Source: a bacterium
GTDB lineage: Bacteria; Verrucomicrobiota; Verrucomicrobiae; Limisphaerales; J093
Assembly: GCA_021839785.1 (NCBI GenBank)
Contig: JAKCAB010000074.1
Location: 1-7,830, forward strand
DNA: 7,830 nucleotides
Direction: 5' to 3'
Shown here: positions 6,632 to 7,830 of the stretch, piece after piece
Numbering within the stretch: position 1 is the first letter of the stretch
How the letters are laid out: the number at the start of each line of letters is the position of its first letter
Notes under the pieces: model-generated
Told to the model about the DNA's origin: nothing
Seen by the model: the letters and a program-made list of their open reading frames with translations, nothing else
The model's database searches: none
Program-made: the position numbers and the translations under genes

Positions 6632-6684
6632 TGGCTTCTGGTTGGCTGGGTCCGCCGGAAGCAACCGGCCATTAAATCGAAAAC

Positions 6685-7089
6685 ATGTCCATGCACCTCA
6701 AAAGCATCGTCAACATCCTCGCCGCCGCCATCCTGATCGTGATCGGCCTGACCGCCTGCGCCACCGACCGGGAGGAAACCAAGGAATCCGCGAAGCATTC
6801 GGCGGCTCTAGCAGCGCAGGCCAAAATTGCCAGGGCTGAAGCCGAAAAGGTCGCCCTCGCCAAAGCGCCCGGCGGCGCCGTGAAATCTGCCGAACTCGAA
6901 CGGGAACACGGCAAGCTCGTCTGGTCCTTCGACATCGCCACCGCCGGCACCGCGGACATCACCGAGGTGCTCGTGGACGCGGTCACCGGCGACGTCGTTT
7001 CGGTGGAACAGGAATCCCCGGCCCAGCAAGCCAAGGAAGCCCGGGCAGACCGGGCCAAAGCGCACGCCGGCAACCCGGACCAGGATTGA
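6685..7089 (+). CDS. Small PepSY-domain-like lipoprotein
   Basis: This 134-aa protein begins with a lipoprotein signal: a basic start (HLK), a hydrophobic core (residues 8-22) and the lipobox LTAC with the acylated cysteine at C25, so the mature protein should be anchored in the inner or outer membrane. An Ala/Lys/Glu-rich helix (about 30-60) leads into a PepSY-like fold: helix KIARAEAEKVALAKAPG, then strands KSAELEREHGKLVWSFDIAT and TEVLVDAVTGDVVSVEQE (about 47-111), with the typical W-x-F and VDA-x-TG-x-V pattern. The C-terminus is a charged, Ala-rich tail. PepSY proteins are often regulatory or inhibitory envelope proteins and frequently neighbour two-component systems. An OmpR-family regulator starts 163 bp downstream in the same direction. 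The start could be ATG 6685 or ATG 6691; neither has a clear Shine-Dalgarno. Lipoprotein call is firm, ligand unknown. Confidence 0.85.
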   Translation: MSMHLKSIVNILAAAILIVIGLTACATDREETKESAKHSAALAAQAKIARAEAEKVALAKAPGGAVKSAELEREHGKLVWSFDIATAGTADITEVLVDAVTGDVVSVEQESPAQQAKEARADRAKAHAGNPDQD

Positions 7090-7100
7090 CGGTTATTCCA

Positions 7101-7139
7101 AACGTCGTCTGATGAAACTGGGTCCACGCCGACGACGTT
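7101..7139 (+). repeat. Perfect 9-bp inverted repeat, 21-nt loop
   Basis: AACGTCGTC (7101-7109) and GACGACGTT (7131-7139) are exact reverse complements. It begins 11 nt after the PepSY gene stop. It could act as a 3' stabilising hairpin or a split operator for the downstream regulator. No T-run follows, so intrinsic termination is not supported. Confidence 0.45.
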
Positions 7140-7157
7140 GCTGAGGCGTGTCAGGAT

Positions 7158-7194
7158 CTTGGCGCGATGGTTATGCAACTGAGCGCGCGCCAAG
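7158..7194 (+). repeat. Second perfect 9-bp inverted repeat, 19-nt loop
   Basis: CTTGGCGCG (7158-7166) and CGCGCCAAG (7186-7194) are exact reverse complements, with an extra T-G pair possible at the base. It lies 58 nt before the response regulator start, in the leader or promoter of that gene. There is no T-run downstream. Together with the previous hairpin it fills most of the gap between the two genes, so the gap may control how much transcription passes from the lipoprotein gene into the regulator gene. That role is inference. Confidence 0.45.
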
Positions 7195-7252
7195 GCCAAT
7201 TCACCTCAAGAAATTGCCTTCGGCAAACCGCCATCACCACTAATCTCTGCGC

Positions 7253-7830
7253 GTGCGCGTCCTCGTCGTCGAAGACATCAAGAAAACCGCGGCCTTCATC
7301 CGCAAGGGGCTGACTGAGGAAGGCTTTGCCGTGGACACGGTCCCCAACGGCGAGGAGGCGTTGGTCGCGGCCGTCACCACGCCGTTCGACGCGCTGGTGC
7401 TGGACATCATGCTGCCGGGCTGCGACGGGCTGAGCGTGTTGCGCCGGTTGCGCGAGCGCGGCGTGAGCACGCCGGTGCTGCTCCTGTCGGCGCGCGGCCA
7501 GGTCAACGAGCGCGTCGAGGGCCTTAACGCCGGCGCGGACGACTACCTGCCCAAGCCGTTCGCGCTAGCCGAACTGGTCGCCCGGCTGCGCGCTCTGGGC
7601 CGGCGGGGCGGCGACACGGCCCCGACCGTCCTGCGGCTGGCCGAGCTCGAGTTGGACACCGTCACGCACCAGGCGCGACGCGGCGGCCAGGCCATCGAGT
7701 TGACCGCCCGCGAGTACCGCCTGCTGGAATTCCTTCTGCGCACACCGGGCCGGATTTGCGGGCGAATGCTGTTGCTCGAAAAGGTGTGGGATTACGACTT
7801 CGATCCCGGTACGAACCTCGTGGATGTCTA
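7253..7830 (+). CDS. OmpR/PhoB-family response regulator, CusR/QseB-like, partial (C-terminus beyond window)
   Basis: 192 codons are present before the window ends. The receiver domain (1-115) opens with MRVLVVED (GTG start 7253), with acidic pair E7-D8 and phosphoacceptor D51 in LVLDIMLPGCDG. The switch residue is S79 (LLLSARG), and K101 sits in DDYLPKPF, so phosphorylation should be functional. The winged-helix DNA-binding domain begins near 125, with ELTAREYRLLEFLL and GRMLLLEKVWDYDFDPGTNLVDV, and is cut just before the recognition helix would be complete. The receiver opening and the VWDYDFDPGTN stretch resemble the heavy-metal/copper-responsive CusR subgroup, but the inducer cannot be read. 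The base after the conserved VED is I9 rather than the common Glu/Asp. A sensor kinase is expected immediately downstream. GTG is favoured because the receiver fold starts there; no Shine-Dalgarno is visible. Confidence 0.93.
   Translation, partial: MRVLVVEDIKKTAAFIRKGLTEEGFAVDTVPNGEEALVAAVTTPFDALVLDIMLPGCDGLSVLRRLRERGVSTPVLLLSARGQVNERVEGLNAGADDYLPKPFALAELVARLRALGRRGGDTAPTVLRLAELELDTVTHQARRGGQAIELTAREYRLLEFLLRTPGRICGRMLLLEKVWDYDFDPGTNLVDV

Larger units (their letters stand above)
6305..6684. other. Divergent intergenic region: palindrome cluster plus operator-like repeats
   Basis: This stretch lies between the leftward glycosidase-like gene and the rightward PepSY lipoprotein gene, so both promoters should be here. 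No protein is supported; the open frames crossing it have no recognisable motifs. The left half (about 6390-6510) holds closely packed palindromes with tiny loops. The right half (6594-6631) holds an inverted repeat and a three-fold direct repeat with 11-bp spacing. TTAAAT at 6672-6677 matches four of six positions of a -10 box, but lies so close to ATG 6685 that the mRNA would be nearly leaderless, and no -35 is correctly spaced, so I do not call it. Confidence 0.65.

Noticed and set aside
6672..6677. TTAAAT as the -10 box of the PepSY gene
   Set aside because: It leaves only about 7 nt before the ATG and has no -35 at proper spacing. A leaderless transcript is possible but unsupported.
6272..6736. 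Plus-strand open frames across the intergenic palindrome cluster
   Set aside because: They have no recognisable domain, pass through structured repeats, and overlap the lipoprotein gene in another frame.
7214..7226. TTGCC/GGCAA hairpin with TTC loop before the response regulator
   Set aside because: A 5-bp stem without a T-run or conserved context is weak and expected by chance.

Overview
The window is GC-rich and reads as a piece of a Gram-negative bacterial chromosome. The best guess is Verrucomicrobiota, or less likely Planctomycetota. This is inferred from the gene mix: a Tat-exported Gfo/Idh/MocA oxidoreductase, a stand-alone LPS-heptose adenylyltransferase, a UroD-like methyltransferase, a large secreted glycosidase-like protein, a HpcH/HpaI aldolase and a PepSY lipoprotein. 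Shine-Dalgarno signals are weak throughout. No marker gene proves the phylum. No rRNA, tRNA, CRISPR array, transposase or phage gene was seen.

Layout. (1) Bases 1-1000, minus strand: 3'-truncated Gfo/Idh/MocA oxidoreductase with a twin-arginine signal. (2) Bases 1001-1322: divergent intergenic region with three GC-rich hairpins. (3) Bases 1323-2812, plus strand: a two-gene unit, an RfaE2/HldC-type heptose-1-phosphate adenylyltransferase followed 11 bp later by a UroD/MtaA-like protein with an H-x-C...C zinc-site signature. (4) Bases 2901-6304, minus strand: a second two-gene unit, convergent to the first. A secreted glycoside hydrolase-like protein of about 863 aa is joined by an ATGA start/stop overlap to a HpcH/HpaI-family aldolase. 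(5) Bases 6305-6684: divergent intergenic region with a cluster of short-loop palindromes, probably a dispersed repeat, and a direct-repeat array typical of OmpR/PhoB-family operators. (6) Bases 6685-7830, plus strand: a small PepSY lipoprotein, a 163-bp gap with two 9-bp-stem hairpins, and an OmpR/PhoB-family response regulator cut by the window end.

How the genes may work together. The glycosidase-like protein plus 2-oxo-acid aldolase looks like a small carbohydrate or uronate catabolic unit: extracellular cleavage, then cytoplasmic retro-aldol cleavage of a keto-deoxy sugar acid. The PepSY lipoprotein and response regulator look like an envelope-sensing module. Three GTCAT-core repeats spaced exactly 11 bp apart upstream of the lipoprotein gene are a plausible target of that regulator or a relative. 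The heptose adenylyltransferase supports an LPS-bearing outer membrane. The most interesting signals are the unassigned glycosidase-aldolase pair, the 11-bp operator array, the palindrome cluster, and the Lys-to-Ala change in the EKP motif of the oxidoreductase. No completely new system is demonstrated.
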